From CAVRUD01 sp963849635 (GTDB taxonomy: Bacteria; Chloroflexota; Chloroflexia; Thermomicrobiales; UBA6265), in assembly GCA_963849635.1 (NCBI GenBank), contig CAWKIA010000018.1:310001-374000 (forward strand): a stretch of 64,000 nt of DNA, written 5' to 3'. The notes beneath the pieces are model-generated. The model ran no database searches. It saw only the letters and a list, made by a program, of their open reading frames with translations, and had not been told where the DNA came from. The position numbers and the translations under genes were made by a program. Of this stretch, positions 1 through 10,534 are shown piece after piece; the first letter of the stretch is position 1; every line of letters begins with the position of its first letter.

Positions 1-574
1 GGGCAGCCAGCTTGCGGTGCTCCGGCGGATAGATGTTGCGCACACCGGAGCCGAGAACAGCGATCGTGCGCCCTCCGACGTCCAGGGCCGCCTCGTGGGC
101 GATCCCGTCCACGCCTCTCGCCAATCCCGAAACAATCGTCACTCCAACGGCGGCGAGGTCGTTTCCGAGGAGCTTTGCCATCTCCCGCCCATAGGCGGTC
201 ATGCGGCGTGTGCCGACGATGCCGACCGCGGTGGCATCTTCGGGCCGCAGGCTTCCCAGGGTGTACAACACCGGGGGAGGAGCGGGAATCTCCGCCAGTA
301 GCGCGGGGTAAGCACTATCCCCTCGGGTCACGACGTTGATCCCATCGCGCTGGAGACGGGCCATCTCGTCGTCGAGGGAATATGAGGACCGTACCTTTAT
401 CAGGCTATCTAAGGAACGCTCGTCGAGTACGCCGCGGAGATCAGCAGCGCTCGCCTGCCACGCCTGTTCAAGCGACCCGAACCGGGCCATCAGGCGATTG
501 ATCCGGCTTGGGCCAATGAACGGAACCCGGCTAAAGGCGACCCAATACTTGGCAGTATCGAGGATATCAGTCAC
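1..574 (-). CDS. dprA: DNA-processing protein DprA (3' end beyond window)
   Basis: This is the N-terminal 191 residues of the single-strand DNA-binding, RecA-loading protein DprA/Smf used in natural transformation. I translated the reverse complement directly. An N-terminal helical region (about residues 1-70) is followed by the Rossmann-like DprA core, including GIVGTRRMTAYGREMA, TIVSGLARGVDGIAHEAAL and AVLGSGVRNIYPPEH, all hallmark family segments. The GTG start at 574 is chosen because homology begins there and a GAGGAA stretch precedes it. The rest of the core and the C-terminal domain lie outside the window. The gene is divergent from the membrane protein at 752. I am confident of the family. 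Confidence 0.93.
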   Translation of the reverse strand, partial: MTDILDTAKYWVAFSRVPFIGPSRINRLMARFGSLEQAWQASAADLRGVLDERSLDSLIKVRSSYSLDDEMARLQRDGINVVTRGDSAYPALLAEIPAPPPVLYTLGSLRPEDATAVGIVGTRRMTAYGREMAKLLGNDLAAVGVTIVSGLARGVDGIAHEAALDVGGRTIAVLGSGVRNIYPPEHRKLAA

Positions 575-751
575 GCGGAGGTTCCTCTGGGGCTCAACAA
601 GACGCCCATTCGACGGCTGGACTGCGTATTGGGAATCGGAGTCTACTCTACATTAGGTCGAGTACTGCTTATCGACGATCCGCAGCCAATCCAGCACCAA
701 CTCTGTGTGGTAAAGTGACAGGGCATTCGCCCAACCAGGGGATCAACGGGA

Positions 752-1366
752 ATGGCATCCTTACGTCCAATTCGTCCGGACACAGACTCGCCGACGCCGA
801 TTCATCTTCGGGCGCTCGACGACCTGCGGTTTATCCGGGAGACGATGGATCGCAGCCGATCATTTACCGCGATCTCTGGAATGGGTGAGATCTTGGTTGG
901 GGTCAGCGCCCTTCTGGCGGCCCTGATCGCCATTGTCCAACCGACAGATGGCAGATGGCTGGCGGTTTGGTTGGCGGAAGCGGTCGTCGCAATAGCGCTC
1001 ACCTGCGCCTTCACCGCGGCGAAGGCGAGCCGGGCCGGCGAGGCGCTGCTCTCTCGTCCGGGAAGACAAGTTGTCGGAGGGTTGACTCCTCCCTTGATTG
1101 CGGGACTCATCCTGACGGTTGCGCTGTTCGGAAATGGGGCGCCAGAGTTGCTCCCGGGAACGTGGCTTCTGCTCTATGGCACAGGCGTGGTGACCGCGGG
1201 AGCATTTTCGGTGCGGATCGTTCCGGTGATGGGTGTGCTGTTTATGGTGGTCGGTGGCCTGGCGTTTCTGACGCCGGTCCTCGAACGAGACATCGTCCTC
1301 GCCTGTGGCTTTGGTGGTCTGCACATCGTGTTCGGCGCGATCATCGCTCGCCGGTATGGAGGTTAG
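752..1366 (+). CDS. Uncharacterised multi-pass membrane protein
   Basis: A 204-residue protein with a soluble N-terminus of about 45 residues followed by roughly six hydrophobic segments, for example VGVSALLAALIAIV, LAEAVVAIALTCAF and VVGGLAFLTPVL. No catalytic motif is visible and I do not recognise a named family. It ends six bases before the winged-helix regulator gene. The pair resembles a common arrangement in which a small membrane protein and an ArsR/MarR-like regulator are co-transcribed. A role in sensing or transport would be speculation. Confidence 0.75.
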   Translation: MASLRPIRPDTDSPTPIHLRALDDLRFIRETMDRSRSFTAISGMGEILVGVSALLAALIAIVQPTDGRWLAVWLAEAVVAIALTCAFTAAKASRAGEALLSRPGRQVVGGLTPPLIAGLILTVALFGNGAPELLPGTWLLLYGTGVVTAGAFSVRIVPVMGVLFMVVGGLAFLTPVLERDIVLACGFGGLHIVFGAIIARRYGG

Positions 1367-1371
1367 GCCCA

Positions 1372-1755
1372 ATGGCACGTCCCTACGGCACGGCCCGCGC
1401 AGACGATGCAGACGACGGTTACCGGCTCGATCTGATGTCGATCGCCGGCACGTCAGGTGGTGCGGAATCGCTGGACCGACTGATCCACGAGCGGATGCGG
1501 CTCGGCATCGTGAGCGCACTGGCCGTGGCCGAAGCCATGTCATTCAACGACCTCAAAGCGGCCCTCGGCGCAACCGATGGCAACTTGAGCGTCCACGCAA
1601 GGCGACTTGAAGAGGCGGGCTATGTCTCCTGCACCAAGTTCTTCGATGGACGGCTACCACGCACGGAGTTCCGGCTGACCGTGGCGGGCCGGGAAGCGCT
1701 GAGTCGTTACCTCGATCATATGGAGGCTCTGATTCGAGCCACCCGCCGGGGGTAA
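1372..1755 (+). CDS. Winged-helix transcriptional regulator
   Basis: A 127-residue DNA-binding protein of the compact winged-helix type (ArsR/MarR-like, often annotated as transcriptional regulator). The core runs RLGIVSALAVAEAMSFNDLK, then ATDGNLSVHARRLEEAGYV (recognition helix), then a wing with DGRLPRTEFRLT. The ATG at 1372 is preferred over an in-frame start about 417 bases upstream because that extension overlaps the membrane protein gene in another frame and looks non-coding. It follows that gene by five bases, so it is probably co-transcribed. Its targets are unknown. Confidence 0.8.
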   Translation: MARPYGTARADDADDGYRLDLMSIAGTSGGAESLDRLIHERMRLGIVSALAVAEAMSFNDLKAALGATDGNLSVHARRLEEAGYVSCTKFFDGRLPRTEFRLTVAGREALSRYLDHMEALIRATRRG

Positions 1756-2095
1756 CGAGGCTGTTACTATCGCTCGACGCGATCGGAGGGCCGAACAACT
1801 GTCCGTACAGGTTAAGTTGCACAGTCGTCCTTACTTTTGGAACGGTCCAATTCTGGCGTAAGCGCCTATTCTGTTGCGGTACTAATTGACCGTGTGTTAT
1901 CGTCCCGGAAAGCCTCGAAGGAAGGATCTGACGCCCGAGCCCGCCGACCATACGGTCGTTTGGTTAATCTCCGGGAAGTTCGTATCCGACTCGAACGGTC
2001 CCGCGTATTCGTTCTGGTGGCGCAGAACAACGGGCGGTTTTCATCGCACACAACGGCGCCGGCATCGGTGACGCAGGAAGATCAGGGGAGCGGGG
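1756..2095. other. 340-base intergenic region before oppD
   Basis: No convincing gene in either strand. It must contain the promoter of the oppD-oppF pair. A short palindrome GACC-ATAC-GGTC lies at 1946-1957. The oppD ribosome site GGGGAG ends just before 2096. Confidence 0.5.
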
Positions 2096-3159
2096 ATGGT
2101 GGCACAGCCGCAAACGGCCCGAACACCGCAGGGGAGAATTACCCAAGAGGGAACTCCGCTGCTCGAGATCAAAGGGCTGAAGACGCAATTCTTCACCCAG
2201 GACGGTGTCGTCAAGGCCGTCGACGACGTCTCGTTCTACCTGATGCCGGGCGAAACGCTTGGCGTAGTGGGCGAGTCCGGATCTGGCAAGAGCATGACGG
2301 GTCTCTCCATCATGCGCCTGATTCCCAATCCGCCCGGCAAGATCGTCGCCGGCGAGATCCTATTCAACAGCAACGACATCCTGACGATGTCCGACGAAGA
2401 GGTGCGATCGATTCGGGGCAACGAGATCGCGATGATCTTCCAGGACCCGATGACGTCGCTCAATCCGGTCCTGACCGTGAACAGGCAGATCAGCGAAGCG
2501 CTCGAACTGCACATGGATATGAATAAGGATCAGGCGAAGCGGCGCTCGATCGAGCTCCTCAAGATGGTCGGCATCCCGAACGCCGAAGAGCGCGTCGATC
2601 AATATCCTCACCAGTTCTCCGGCGGTATGCGCCAGCGCGTGATGATCGCGATGGCACTTTCCTGCAATCCAAGGATCTTGATCGCCGACGAGCCGACGAC
2701 CGCCCTTGACGTGACGATTCAGGCTCAGATCCTGGACTTGATGCGCACACTTCAGAACGAGACCGGCGCTGGCGTGATCCTAATCACCCACTCCATGGGC
2801 GTGGTCGCCGGCTTCTCGGACCGGATCCAGGTCATGTACGCCGGTCATATCGTCGAGACCGCCTCCACCGAAGAGATCTTCGCCAATCCTCGCCACCCAT
2901 ACACTGTCGGCCTGATGAAGTCGATCCCGCGGTTGGATGCCCAGCGCAAAGAGAAGCTGGAGCCGATCCGGGGCATGCCGCCGGACCTCATTGATCTGCC
3001 CGACATGTGTCCGTTCGTGCCGCGCTGCAACTACGCGCGTGAGCAGTGCGAACAGAAGAACCCGCCCCTGCTTGAAGTCGCGCCGGGTCACTACTCGGCG
3101 TGCTGGTTCTGGGAAGAGGTCAGCAAGGACGCCGAGCCGCCAGCCAGGAAGGATGCCTA

Positions 3160-3160
<1 letters not shown>
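2096..3160 (+). CDS. oppD: Oligopeptide/dipeptide ABC transporter ATPase, OppD/DppD type
   Basis: This 354-residue cytoplasmic ATPase would energise an Opp/Dpp-type importer. Walker A GESGSGKS is at residues 59-66, the Q-loop lies in MIFQDPMTSLNP, the signature FSGGM is at 174-178, Walker B ILIADEP is at 194-200, and the H-loop histidine is in LITHSMG near 232. The C-terminal oligopeptide-transporter extension carries the usual cysteine cluster (CPFVPRCNYAREQC, then a later Cys). The start has a GGGGAG ribosome site and is not in doubt. It overlaps oppF by one base (TAATG). No permease or binding protein is adjacent, which is unusual for the family. Confidence 0.93.
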
Positions 3161-4260
<1,100 letters not shown>

Positions 4261-4262
4261 CT

Positions 4263-4331
4263 GTCAGGCGTCAGGCATCAGGCGTCAGACCTTAGGCGAA
4301 GTTGTTCAAGACGCCTGACGCCTGACGCCTT
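4263..4331. terminator. GGCGTCA-repeat hairpin after oppF
   Basis: Tandem copies of GGCGTCAGGC at 4265-4288 face copies of GCCTGACGCC at 4311-4330, making a long inverted repeat separated by about 20 bases, followed by a short T-rich stretch. It sits between the oppF stop and the M50 protease start. It can act as a terminator or mRNA stabiliser. The iterated motif also looks like a dispersed REP-type repeat, of which only this copy was seen here. Confidence 0.65.
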
Positions 4332-4343
4332 TGGAGCTTTGTA

Positions 4344-5018
4344 GTGCCTGGAATTGGAAATCAAGACCCCGACGTCATCATCGCGACGCTTATCACGTTC
4401 CTCATCGCGATCACGGTCCACGAGTTCATGCACGCCTGGACCGCTTGGAAGCTGGGTGACGACACGGCCAAGCAGTTGGGCAGAATTACGCTCAACCCCG
4501 CTGCCCACTTCGATCCGCTCGGCTTCTTTCTGTTTGTGCTCATCGCGCTTGGTTATCCCGCGTTCGCCTGGGGCAAGCCGGTGCCGGTCAATCCCTACCG
4601 GCTACGTGGCAATTTGCGCCAGCGCAGGATCGCAATGGGGGTGGTCGCGTTCGCCGGCCCGCTCTCGAATGTGGTGATGGCAACGGCTGCCGCGATTCCG
4701 TTCCGGATCGCGCGCAACAATGGCACCGATCTCGGGGACGGCGACCTCTATTTGCGTGTCTTCATCATCGTCAACCTGGGCCTCGCGGCCTTCAACATGA
4801 TCCCGATCCCCCCGCTGGACGGCTCGAAGATCCTGATGGCGATCCTGCCGAATTTCTGGACCCCAAAGCTGGCCCCGCTCGAGCAGTATGGGTTCGCGAT
4901 CCTGCTCGTCCTCATCTTCGTTGGTCGGGGACTCGGAACTAATGTCATCTCGGAGATGAGTTACCCGGTCCTCGATTTTTTGCAGAAGGTCGTTGTTGGC
5001 AATGAATATCGGCTCTAG
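4344..5018 (+). CDS. Site-2 protease family (M50) membrane metallopeptidase
   Basis: A 224-residue integral-membrane zinc protease. The active-site HExxH is HEFMH at residues 26-30 inside the first membrane segment, and the second metal-binding motif is in NMIPIPPLDGSKIL near residue 150. About five hydrophobic segments are visible. It is the short form without PDZ or CBS domains, common in Firmicutes and Chloroflexi next to scpA/scpB. The GTG start follows the hairpin closely, with no strong ribosome site. Its end overlaps the HD-domain gene. The substrate is unknown. Confidence 0.88.
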   Translation: MPGIGNQDPDVIIATLITFLIAITVHEFMHAWTAWKLGDDTAKQLGRITLNPAAHFDPLGFFLFVLIALGYPAFAWGKPVPVNPYRLRGNLRQRRIAMGVVAFAGPLSNVVMATAAAIPFRIARNNGTDLGDGDLYLRVFIIVNLGLAAFNMIPIPPLDGSKILMAILPNFWTPKLAPLEQYGFAILLVLIFVGRGLGTNVISEMSYPVLDFLQKVVVGNEYRL

Positions 5019-5583
5019 ACCTACGGCACCAAACATGATGCTGGACAGAGTCCAGTCACTCATCGTTCGAACCCGGTACCGGCTCGCTCAGGGATTCGAC
5101 TCCCTTGTCCCTCGTGTTCCGGCAGACCGCGACGAGATCATCCCCGCGGTTCTCTCGTCGGACCAGCGCCGCGCCTTTTGCAACCTGTCGAGTGTCGATC
5201 AGGCGCATCTCCTCCGCGTGTACCGGGCAGTGAGGCAGGCTGACCCTGGCGCGTCGCCGGATCTCAAAGTCGCCGCCCTCTTGCACGACGTTGGCAAAGT
5301 CTCTCCAGAAGGTCGGGTTCGGCTGGTTCATCGGGTGCTACGCGTTGCCCTGGCCAAGTTTGCGCATCCATTCTGGATTCGACTCTCGGCACTGCCTGCG
5401 CGGGGATGGCGCACTGGGTTCGTTCTCGCCGAGCACCACCCAGCTCTTGGTGCGCAGATCGCGGCAAGTCTGGGGTGCAGCCCCCGGACGTGCTGGCTGA
5501 TCGAACATCATGGAATCCGGTCGTTTCCAATAGATGATCCAGAGCTTCGCCAGCTGGTCGACGCAGATTATCACGCCCGCTAG
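5002..5583 (+). CDS. HD-domain protein (putative phosphohydrolase)
   Basis: A 193-residue cytoplasmic protein with the HD motif in KVAALLHDVGKVSPEG and further candidate histidine ligands in LAEHHPALGAQ and IEHHGIRS. These suit a divalent-metal-dependent phosphohydrolase of the HDIG type. The ATG at 5002 overlaps the M50 gene by 17 bases. A later ATG at 5035 is also possible. It sits between the M50 protease and scpA in what looks like one transcription unit. The substrate (nucleotide, cyclic dinucleotide or other) cannot be told from sequence. Confidence 0.82.
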   Translation: MNIGSRPTAPNMMLDRVQSLIVRTRYRLAQGFDSLVPRVPADRDEIIPAVLSSDQRRAFCNLSSVDQAHLLRVYRAVRQADPGASPDLKVAALLHDVGKVSPEGRVRLVHRVLRVALAKFAHPFWIRLSALPARGWRTGFVLAEHHPALGAQIAASLGCSPRTCWLIEHHGIRSFPIDDPELRQLVDADYHAR

Positions 5584-5644
5584 TGACGTATGTCGGAAAT
5601 ATCGGCTGCAGCACCGATCCTCGTTCGCGTAGAATGCCGAACCC

Positions 5645-6439
5645 ATGACTACCGCTGATGCCGGCCTACTTCCCGGCTACCAACTTCGCCTGCCAACATT
5701 CGAAGGGCCGCTCGATGTCCTTCTGCGGTTGATCGAGCGCGATCAACTGGCAATCGCGGATGTCTCACTTGTCGCGGTCACCGATCAATTTCTCTATTAT
5801 GTCAATTCAATCGGCTCCGCCCAGGCCGAGGTCCTGGCTGAGTTCGCCACGGTTGCAGCACGCCTGATCCTGCTCAAGTCGAGATCGCTCCTCCCGCGGC
5901 CCCAGATACATGCTGAGCAAGAGATCGACCCAGACGATCTCGTCAAGCAACTGACGGACTACCGCCGTTTTCAAGAAGCGGCGCTCCTACTGGGCGATTG
6001 GGACTCGCGCGGCGCCGGGGCGTTCGGGCGGGGCATGGGCGTCGTGGTGCCGGCGCCGGTGGCACTTGCCCCGCTCGCGCCGCACCAGCCGAGTTCGCTA
6101 GCGCGGGCGTTGCGCCGGCGCTTCTCGCAGGTGGGGCCTGAAATCCAGGTATTGGCCGCCCGGCCGATCGTCACTGTCCGGGAGATCGTCGCCCGGGCGC
6201 TTGGGCTTGCCTCTTCACGGGGCCGGTTTTGCTTCCGCGATGTTCTCTCCCGGGGTGCTGATCGCCAAGAGGTATTGACCGCGTTCCTGGCGGTCCTCGT
6301 GCTGGTACGGCGGCGGGTGATGGATGTCGAACAGGCGGTACCGTTCGGCGAGATCACCTTGCAACCGTCGGCGCCCGATAAGTTGGCCACCCCACCGGAA
6401 GTCGTCTCCGAAGATCCATTGGGCGATCAATCAGTATGA
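5645..6439 (+). CDS. scpA: Segregation and condensation protein A
   Basis: The kleisin subunit of the SMC-ScpAB condensin complex, 264 residues. The N-terminal SMC-neck-binding region includes LPTFEGPLDVLLRLIERDQL and VLAEFATVAARLILLKSR, diagnostic of ScpA. A proline- and alanine-rich linker follows (about residues 115-160). The C-terminal winged-helix region includes FRDVLSRGADRQEVLTAFLA. Its stop overlaps the scpB start in an ATGA arrangement, so the two are translationally coupled. A TAGAAT hexamer lies just upstream and may be a -10 element. Confidence 0.95.
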   Translation: MTTADAGLLPGYQLRLPTFEGPLDVLLRLIERDQLAIADVSLVAVTDQFLYYVNSIGSAQAEVLAEFATVAARLILLKSRSLLPRPQIHAEQEIDPDDLVKQLTDYRRFQEAALLLGDWDSRGAGAFGRGMGVVVPAPVALAPLAPHQPSSLARALRRRFSQVGPEIQVLAARPIVTVREIVARALGLASSRGRFCFRDVLSRGADRQEVLTAFLAVLVLVRRRVMDVEQAVPFGEITLQPSAPDKLATPPEVVSEDPLGDQSV

Positions 6440-7092
6440 CTGAACTACGTCTGCCCCTCGATGTCTTCGATGGACCACCATCCGGTCCAGAGCGAGACGC
6501 CCTCATACTGGCCCTGTTGCTCGCCTCACCCGAGCCAGCGACCGCTGCCCAATTGGCCTCTGGCGCCGGTCTCAGCGAGGCGGAGGCCCGTGTGACGCTT
6601 CGCGGGTTGCGACCAACTGAACGTGATGGTTGGGTCGTGCAGGAGCACAACGACACCTGGCAGTTGGCCACCGCGCCACGATTCGCCGCCCAGGTCAGGC
6701 GCTTCTTGCGACTCGACCGCGAGTCGCGTCTGTCCAGCGCCGCCCTTGAGACCCTGGCCATTGTTGCCTACCAGCAGCCGGTGACCAGGGCGGAGATCGA
6801 GACTGTCCGTGGTGTTGACTGCTCAGGCGTGCTTGCCACCCTGCACAATCGCACCCTGATCGAGGCGGTGGGCCGGCTGTCGACGCCAGGAAATCCCATC
6901 CAATACGGCACGACGTCCGACTTTCTCAAGCACTTCGGCCTCGCTTCTCTTGCCGAGCTTCCACCGCTTGGGCAAGTGGACGGCCGCGACATTCGCGACG
7001 CGCTCAGCGCGGCCGCGATCACGACCGAGTTCCAAGAAGATGAAAGATCCAACGTGGAACCGGCCGCAAGCGACACTGCCGGAGAGGCCTAG
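6436..7092 (+). CDS. scpB: Segregation and condensation protein B
   Basis: A 218-residue winged-helix partner of ScpA in the SMC complex. Two tandem winged helices are visible. The second contains SSAALETLAIVAYQQPVTRA and EIETVRGVDCSGVLATLHNR, the most conserved ScpB block, followed by GRLSTPGNPIQYGTTSDFL and LASLAELPPL. It overlaps scpA by four bases. Its TAG stop sits in a CCTAGG palindrome shared with the stop of the convergent cysteine desulfurase gene. Confidence 0.95.
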   Translation: MTELRLPLDVFDGPPSGPERDALILALLLASPEPATAAQLASGAGLSEAEARVTLRGLRPTERDGWVVQEHNDTWQLATAPRFAAQVRRFLRLDRESRLSSAALETLAIVAYQQPVTRAEIETVRGVDCSGVLATLHNRTLIEAVGRLSTPGNPIQYGTTSDFLKHFGLASLAELPPLGQVDGRDIRDALSAAAITTEFQEDERSNVEPAASDTAGEA

Positions 7093-8286
7093 GATGCGAC
7101 TGCCCCGAGCGCGCGAACTCGCTCAACAGTTGCGGCGATGATCTCGATCGCCTCGTCGATCTGCTCTTCGGTGTTCGACCGCCCGACCGTGAACCTGATG
7201 CTCGACCTAGTGGCGGCATCGGTGAGGCCCATGGCCTCTAGCACGTGGCTCGGCTCCGATTTACCCACCGTACAGGCTGACCCGGCTGAGGCTGCGATGC
7301 CTTCCATGTCGAGGTTGAGTAGGATCGACTCGCCTTGGACCCCCTCGAACGCCAGGTTGGCATTGTTCGGTAGTCGCGGTCCGGCTGTCGGTGGCCCGTT
7401 CAGGTGGACGCCGCGAATCTCGGTCATGAGACCGTCGACAAGGCGGTCCCGAAGCGCCCGGCAATGGTTAGCGTAGGCGATCACGCATTGCCTCAGCCCG
7501 GGTCAGCGCGGTGGCAAAGCCGACGATCCCGGGCACATTCTCGGTGCCACCACGCATGCCGCCCTCCTGCCCACCTCCGGTCTGAGTGGCGATCAGATCG
7601 GTACTTTTGCCGACAAAGAGCAGGCCCACGCCCTTCGGACCGTAGAACTTGTGGCCCGATAGGGTCATCAAGTCGACGCCCAGGGAATCGACCTTCAGGT
7701 CGAGAGAACCCGGTGCCTGGGTGGCATCTGTATGGAGGGGTACGCCTCGACCACGAGCGACTCGGGAGATCTCGGTGATGGGCTGGACTGATCCGACCTC
7801 GTTATTGGCGTACATCACGGAGACAAGGCATGTCTCCGGCCGCATGGCATCCGCGATCGCCTGAGCGGAGACGATTCCCTGATCGTCACACGGCACCACG
7901 GTGCTGGTGAACCCTTGCCGCTCAAGCAGGCGCACCGCCTCAAGGACGGCCGAATGCTCGATCGCGGTTGTAACGATGTGCGGCACGGGTCCGTCTGGGT
8001 TGGCGAACTTCGCCGCCCAGGCGATTCCGGTTACCGCAAGGTTGTCCGACTCCGTTGCGCCCCCAGTGAAGATCAGCTCGGATGGCGAGCAACCGAGGAC
8101 CGCGGCAACTTCGCGTCGCGAGCGGTCGATAGCGACTTTATTTTCTTGCCCCAGCCCGTAGATGCTGGATGGATTGCCGAACCGGTCCTCCAGATAAGGA
8201 AGCATGGCCTGAAGCACGACCGGATCGAGCGGGGTTGTGGCGGCGTGATCGAGGTAGATCGTCTCGTCGACGAGCGAACTCGCCAT
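7089..8286 (-). CDS. iscS: Cysteine desulfurase (IscS/NifS class), one frameshift
   Basis: A PLP enzyme that takes sulfur from cysteine for iron-sulfur cluster and thio-cofactor synthesis. The N-terminal part has YLDHAATTPLDP, the PLP lysine in LSGHKFYGPKG, and GGGQEGGMRGGTENV. The C-terminal part has the catalytic cysteine loop SAGSACTVGKSEPSH. These two parts are in different frames, joined near 7480: one extra base in GATCGCCTACGC separates EAMRDR from YANHCRALRDRL. All catalytic residues survive, so an assembly error is as likely as real loss. The ATG at 8286 has an AGGAG eight bases upstream. The Rrf2 regulator gene precedes it, probably in one operon. Confidence 0.9.
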
Positions 8287-8411
8287 GTTTGCACTCCTGG
8301 AAATCGGATACTGAGTGAGGACATAGGAAAACGCAAACGCGCCAGAGCCGCTCATGGCCCGGGCGCGAGACCGAAATCGTCGATTGCTTCAAGATCTCTG
8401 TGGTATCGCTG

Positions 8412-8864
8412 CTAAACGGCCGCTGGCTGCACGGCCAAACTGCGTGTTCGAACAGACCCCTTGACCAGATCTTCGAGTGTCGTCGAGTCGAGCGCCTCGG
8501 TTATCGAATCGCGCAGCTTCATCCACACGGGCCGAGTTTCGCAGCCATCGATCAACGGGCAGGTCTGGTCGGCAGGATCTTCCGAGACGCAATCCATCGG
8601 CGCGACTGGACCCTCCATGACGCGATAAACATCGCCGACACGGATGGCCGCCGGTGGCCGGCTAAGTTGGTATCCACCCTGGGCACCGCGCTTGCTCTCC
8701 ACGAGACCGGCACGGCGCAGAGGACCGATAAGCTGTTCGAGATAAGCAGGGGGAACCGACGACTCTTTCGCCACCGCAGTGATCGAGACTGGTCCAGATC
8801 CATAGTGGTGGGCGAGTGCAACCATCGCCCGAACCCCATATTCCCCGCGAGTTGAGATTTTCAT
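8412..8864 (-). CDS. Rrf2 family transcriptional regulator (IscR-like)
   Basis: A 150-residue winged-helix regulator. The N-terminal block MKISTRGEYGVRAMVALA and recognition region PPAYLEQLIGPLRRAGLVES are typical of Rrf2 proteins, as is KRGAQGGYQLSRPP in the wing. Three cysteines at 92, 102 and 108 resemble the iron-sulfur ligands of IscR, though the spacing (X9, X5) differs from the E. coli X5, X5. It lies 125 bases upstream of the cysteine desulfurase on the same strand. This is the classical Isc arrangement and suggests feedback control of cluster synthesis. Confidence 0.9.
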   Translation of the reverse strand: MKISTRGEYGVRAMVALAHHYGSGPVSITAVAKESSVPPAYLEQLIGPLRRAGLVESKRGAQGGYQLSRPPAAIRVGDVYRVMEGPVAPMDCVSEDPADQTCPLIDGCETRPVWMKLRDSITEALDSTTLEDLVKGSVRTRSLAVQPAAV

Positions 8865-9000
8865 GGCTGGACGCCTCCGGCCGATGCGGGATCGGCACTT
8901 TCCATTCGGAAGTGTAAGGCATCGGTGCGCAAATAGCTAGAGGGATGCGGGTTCATCAACGTATGAGCGAACGCTGAAAGTTGTTGGACGAGACTGTGCC

Positions 9001-10155
9001 TTATCGGAGTATGGCCCGAAGCGTCGAGTGAATCGAACCGACAAAGCCAGCCGCCGCGGTGCGCGTATCGGGCGGGTTCGTCAACTGCCGGTAGATGTGG
9101 GCAAATCGCTCCGCCGTGAAGATGCCTCGGTAGACCCCATCTTCGGTGACGGCGATCGCCCACCGATTTAGGTCGCGCATCAGGCGCTGGACCTCATAGA
9201 GCGACACGCTCACGTCAACCACTGGTACATCGACGTCCATGATGTCCGCCACTTTGCGGCTGCCGGCCCCGCCATTGAGACCCTGCAGGAGCGTCTGACG
9301 CCATAGCATGCCTACGACCTCGCCCCCGTCGGTGACGACCTGGTCGCGGGGTCCTCCGGTCAAGGCCCGGTTGAGCGTTTGATCGTGCGATATCCCACCG
9401 TAGTCCCAGAGCGCAAAGGGGCCAACCCGCAACCGGTGCATCGCGGCTTCGACACGAACGGCTCGATTCTCGGCCCATGCGCCGACAAAGACGAAGATCG
9501 CAATCACCGGCAGACCGAAATCTCCGAGCCAGACGCCGGCCGCCGCCAGACCAACCGCCAGGATCTGGGCCACGACCACGGCAATCCCGGTCGCGCGGGC
9601 GCGGTCGAATCTGCCGAGCAGAGCGGCGCGAAAGACACGCCCGCCGTCGAGTGGAAATGCCGGTAAGAGGTTGAAGAGCACCAGCATGAGGTTTGTGGCG
9701 AAAAGGTAGAGGATGAGTCCGCCGGGGGCGGCGACTGACGGCTCCTCCAGGTACGTGCCGAACGTGTCGACGCCCTGGACGAGCCCGATCAGGACCAACA
9801 CGGGCGCCAGGGCCGCCGCGATCGCGACGTTGACAGCGGGACCGGCGAGGGCGATCAAGATCTCAGATGAACTGGTCGAAGGGTTATGTTCGATTCGGGC
9901 GATCCCGCCGATCGGGACGAGAGTAATATCGTGAACTTTGATCCCGAAATGCTGCGCCATGGCCGCGTGCCCGAATTCATGGAGGAGCACACAGGCAAAG
10001 ACGAGTCCGACCAACACCAAACCAAATAGGATGGTCGCCACGCCGCCAGAGCGATTGCCCCACGCCCAGATCACCCAGACAAGGACCAGCGCGAAGGTTG
10101 GATGGACCTTCACGTCGATACCCTGTATCTGGCCGACCGTGAATGAGCGCATCAT
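9001..10155 (-). CDS. Site-2 protease (M50) with C-terminal CBS pair
   Basis: A 384-residue intramembrane zinc protease. HEFGH is at residues 59-63, and the second motif is in NLLPAFPLDGGRVFRAAL near 165-182. The first 230 residues have about six membrane segments. The C-terminal 150 residues form two CBS-like repeats (LNRALTGGPRDQVVTDGGEV and VPVVDVSVSLYEVQRLM), which usually bind adenine nucleotides and gate activity. Relatives include Rip3-type proteases and B. subtilis SpoIVFB. Two adjacent ATG codons could serve as start. It is divergent from rpoN across 380 bases containing a palindrome. Confidence 0.9.
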   Translation of the reverse strand: MMRSFTVGQIQGIDVKVHPTFALVLVWVIWAWGNRSGGVATILFGLVLVGLVFACVLLHEFGHAAMAQHFGIKVHDITLVPIGGIARIEHNPSTSSSEILIALAGPAVNVAIAAALAPVLVLIGLVQGVDTFGTYLEEPSVAAPGGLILYLFATNLMLVLFNLLPAFPLDGGRVFRAALLGRFDRARATGIAVVVAQILAVGLAAAGVWLGDFGLPVIAIFVFVGAWAENRAVRVEAAMHRLRVGPFALWDYGGISHDQTLNRALTGGPRDQVVTDGGEVVGMLWRQTLLQGLNGGAGSRKVADIMDVDVPVVDVSVSLYEVQRLMRDLNRWAIAVTEDGVYRGIFTAERFAHIYRQLTNPPDTRTAAAGFVGSIHSTLRAILR

Positions 10156-10534
10156 GTCGTTCGAGGCACCTTGGGCCCTTGAGGAGGAGGGACGGGGCGA
10201 TTTCGACGTCGACTAGATCGCCGCGCTCCTGGAGGCCGATTCGTCGCGCGGTCAGTGGGCTGAGATGGATGCGTGTCCATGCGCAATCATACCAATTGTT
10301 GGTATCTCTCGAACAGGCCTGGCTGCGATGCCCAAGGCCCTGTAAACATCAATAACGTGACTTGCTGGGCTAAACTGACTTTGTGCAATCATTAATAGCC
10401 GTCCCTCACGTAAAGGGCGGCTACGAGCGGAGTATTGTGCGATTTTGGACGTACTTGATTAAGAACCATTGCTGGCGTAACATCACTACAGCAAGTTGCT
10501 TGCCATCATTCCAACGCAGGGAGGTCGGCTGGGC
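10156..10534. other. Divergent intergenic region between M50-CBS protease and rpoN
   Basis: 380 bases with no supported gene. It holds the ATACCAA-TTG-TTGGTAT palindrome at 10289-10305 and an AT-richer segment from about 10350 to 10500 that should contain the rpoN promoter. A GGGAGG ribosome site precedes the rpoN ATG. Confidence 0.6.
10289..10305. promoter_or_regulatory. Perfect palindrome, candidate operator
   Basis: The sequence ATACCAATTGTTGGTAT has two 7-base arms around a 3-base centre. Its place, about 135 bases upstream of the protease start and 230 upstream of rpoN, suits a repressor site for either gene. No cognate regulator can be assigned. Confidence 0.45.

Noticed and set aside
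955..1371. Long upstream extension of the winged-helix regulator
   Set aside because: It overlaps the membrane protein gene in another frame and is Arg/Gly-rich. The ATG at 1372 fits the domain start.
1837..2526. 229-codon plus-strand frame overlapping oppD
   Set aside because: From 2096 it is an out-of-frame shadow of oppD.
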